Shown here piece by piece: positions 63,897-64,000 of a stretch of DNA of 64,000 nucleotides. The translations under genes were made by a program, and so were the position numbers. Under the pieces are notes generated by a model, which was not told where the DNA came from, made no database searches, and was given only the letters and a program-made list of their open reading frames with translations. The stretch lies in contig CM071568.1 in NCBI GenBank assembly GCA_036426205.1, positions 51,000,040 to 51,064,039 of the forward strand, read 5' to 3'. The stretch is from Ascaphus truei (taxonomy: Eukaryota > Chordata > Amphibia > Anura > Ascaphidae). The number at the start of each line of letters is the position of its first letter. Positions within the stretch are counted from its first letter, which is position 1.

Positions 63897-64000
63897 ACTT
63901 AACGGCTATCCGCTAAGGCAATGAAGGGGTTAAGGCACAATAGCAGCTTTATTGGGGGCAGAGAGGGTGAGTGAAGGAGGTAATAGCCCCAGGATGGGTT

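Overview
This is a vertebrate nuclear sequence, most likely from a frog or other amphibian. The evidence is one spliced vertebrate exon, the last coding exon of TRIQK at 4012-4122 (+), set in about 60 kb of almost pure transposon debris. The mix is amphibian-like: many Penelope-like elements (PLEs), hAT-type and other miniature DNA transposons, a Helitron, a Ty3/gypsy element, L1-like and L2/CR1-like LINEs, several LTRs, and long (AT)n runs at repeat borders. I recognise no bacterial gene, tRNA, rRNA or CRISPR array. All assignments come from reading the sequence and from remembered family features; no database was searched.

Layout. 1-4011: inside the last TRIQK intron, with PLE tails in both orientations, a TA-flanked MITE and a small hAT MITE. 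4012-5530: TRIQK last exon, 3' UTR and flank. 5530-13900: PLE-like noncoding repeats, a PLE with fused RT and GIY-YIG domains (8131-9669), and five hammerhead-like motifs. 14-23 kb: a LINE relic, an LTR, an inverted pair of hammerhead motifs, and a hAT element with three identical RFX-like sites. 23.4-27.3 kb: a 3'-truncated Ty3/gypsy element in domain order. 27.3-30.4 kb: an interrupted LINE plus two hammerhead motifs. 30439-34013: one 3.6-kb hAT element with perfect 8-bp target duplications, swollen by simple repeats. 34.2-38.5 kb: an almost complete minus-strand PLE with hammerhead motifs on both sides. 40.1-44.5 kb: a decayed PLE and an L1 3' half. 44712-49219: a complete LTR element with no pol whose interior encodes a coiled-coil protein. 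49.4-53.5 kb: two LTRs and an unidentified ORF. 53.5-56.6 kb: a decayed Helitron. 56.8-64 kb: a LINE tail, MITEs, a solo LTR with promoter-like sites, and a set of palindromes.

How the parts relate. Two things stand out. (1) At least twelve short segments from different repeat families fit a hammerhead ribozyme layout: core box, stem II, GAA, a mostly self-complementary stem III, a cleavage-site base and, in several, a closing stem I. The core bases 3 and 8 differ between copies (C-G, U-A, A-U) but pair in all twelve. Hammerheads are known from PLE terminal repeats, so this looks like a ribozyme used across many autonomous and non-autonomous PLE families. (2) The LTR element at 44.7-49.2 kb has matching LTRs, a tRNA-Leu-like primer site, a polypurine tract and a 5-bp target duplication, but encodes a zinc-knuckle-like motif and a long coiled coil built partly of 14-residue repeats instead of pol. 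It must have been moved by another element's enzymes.
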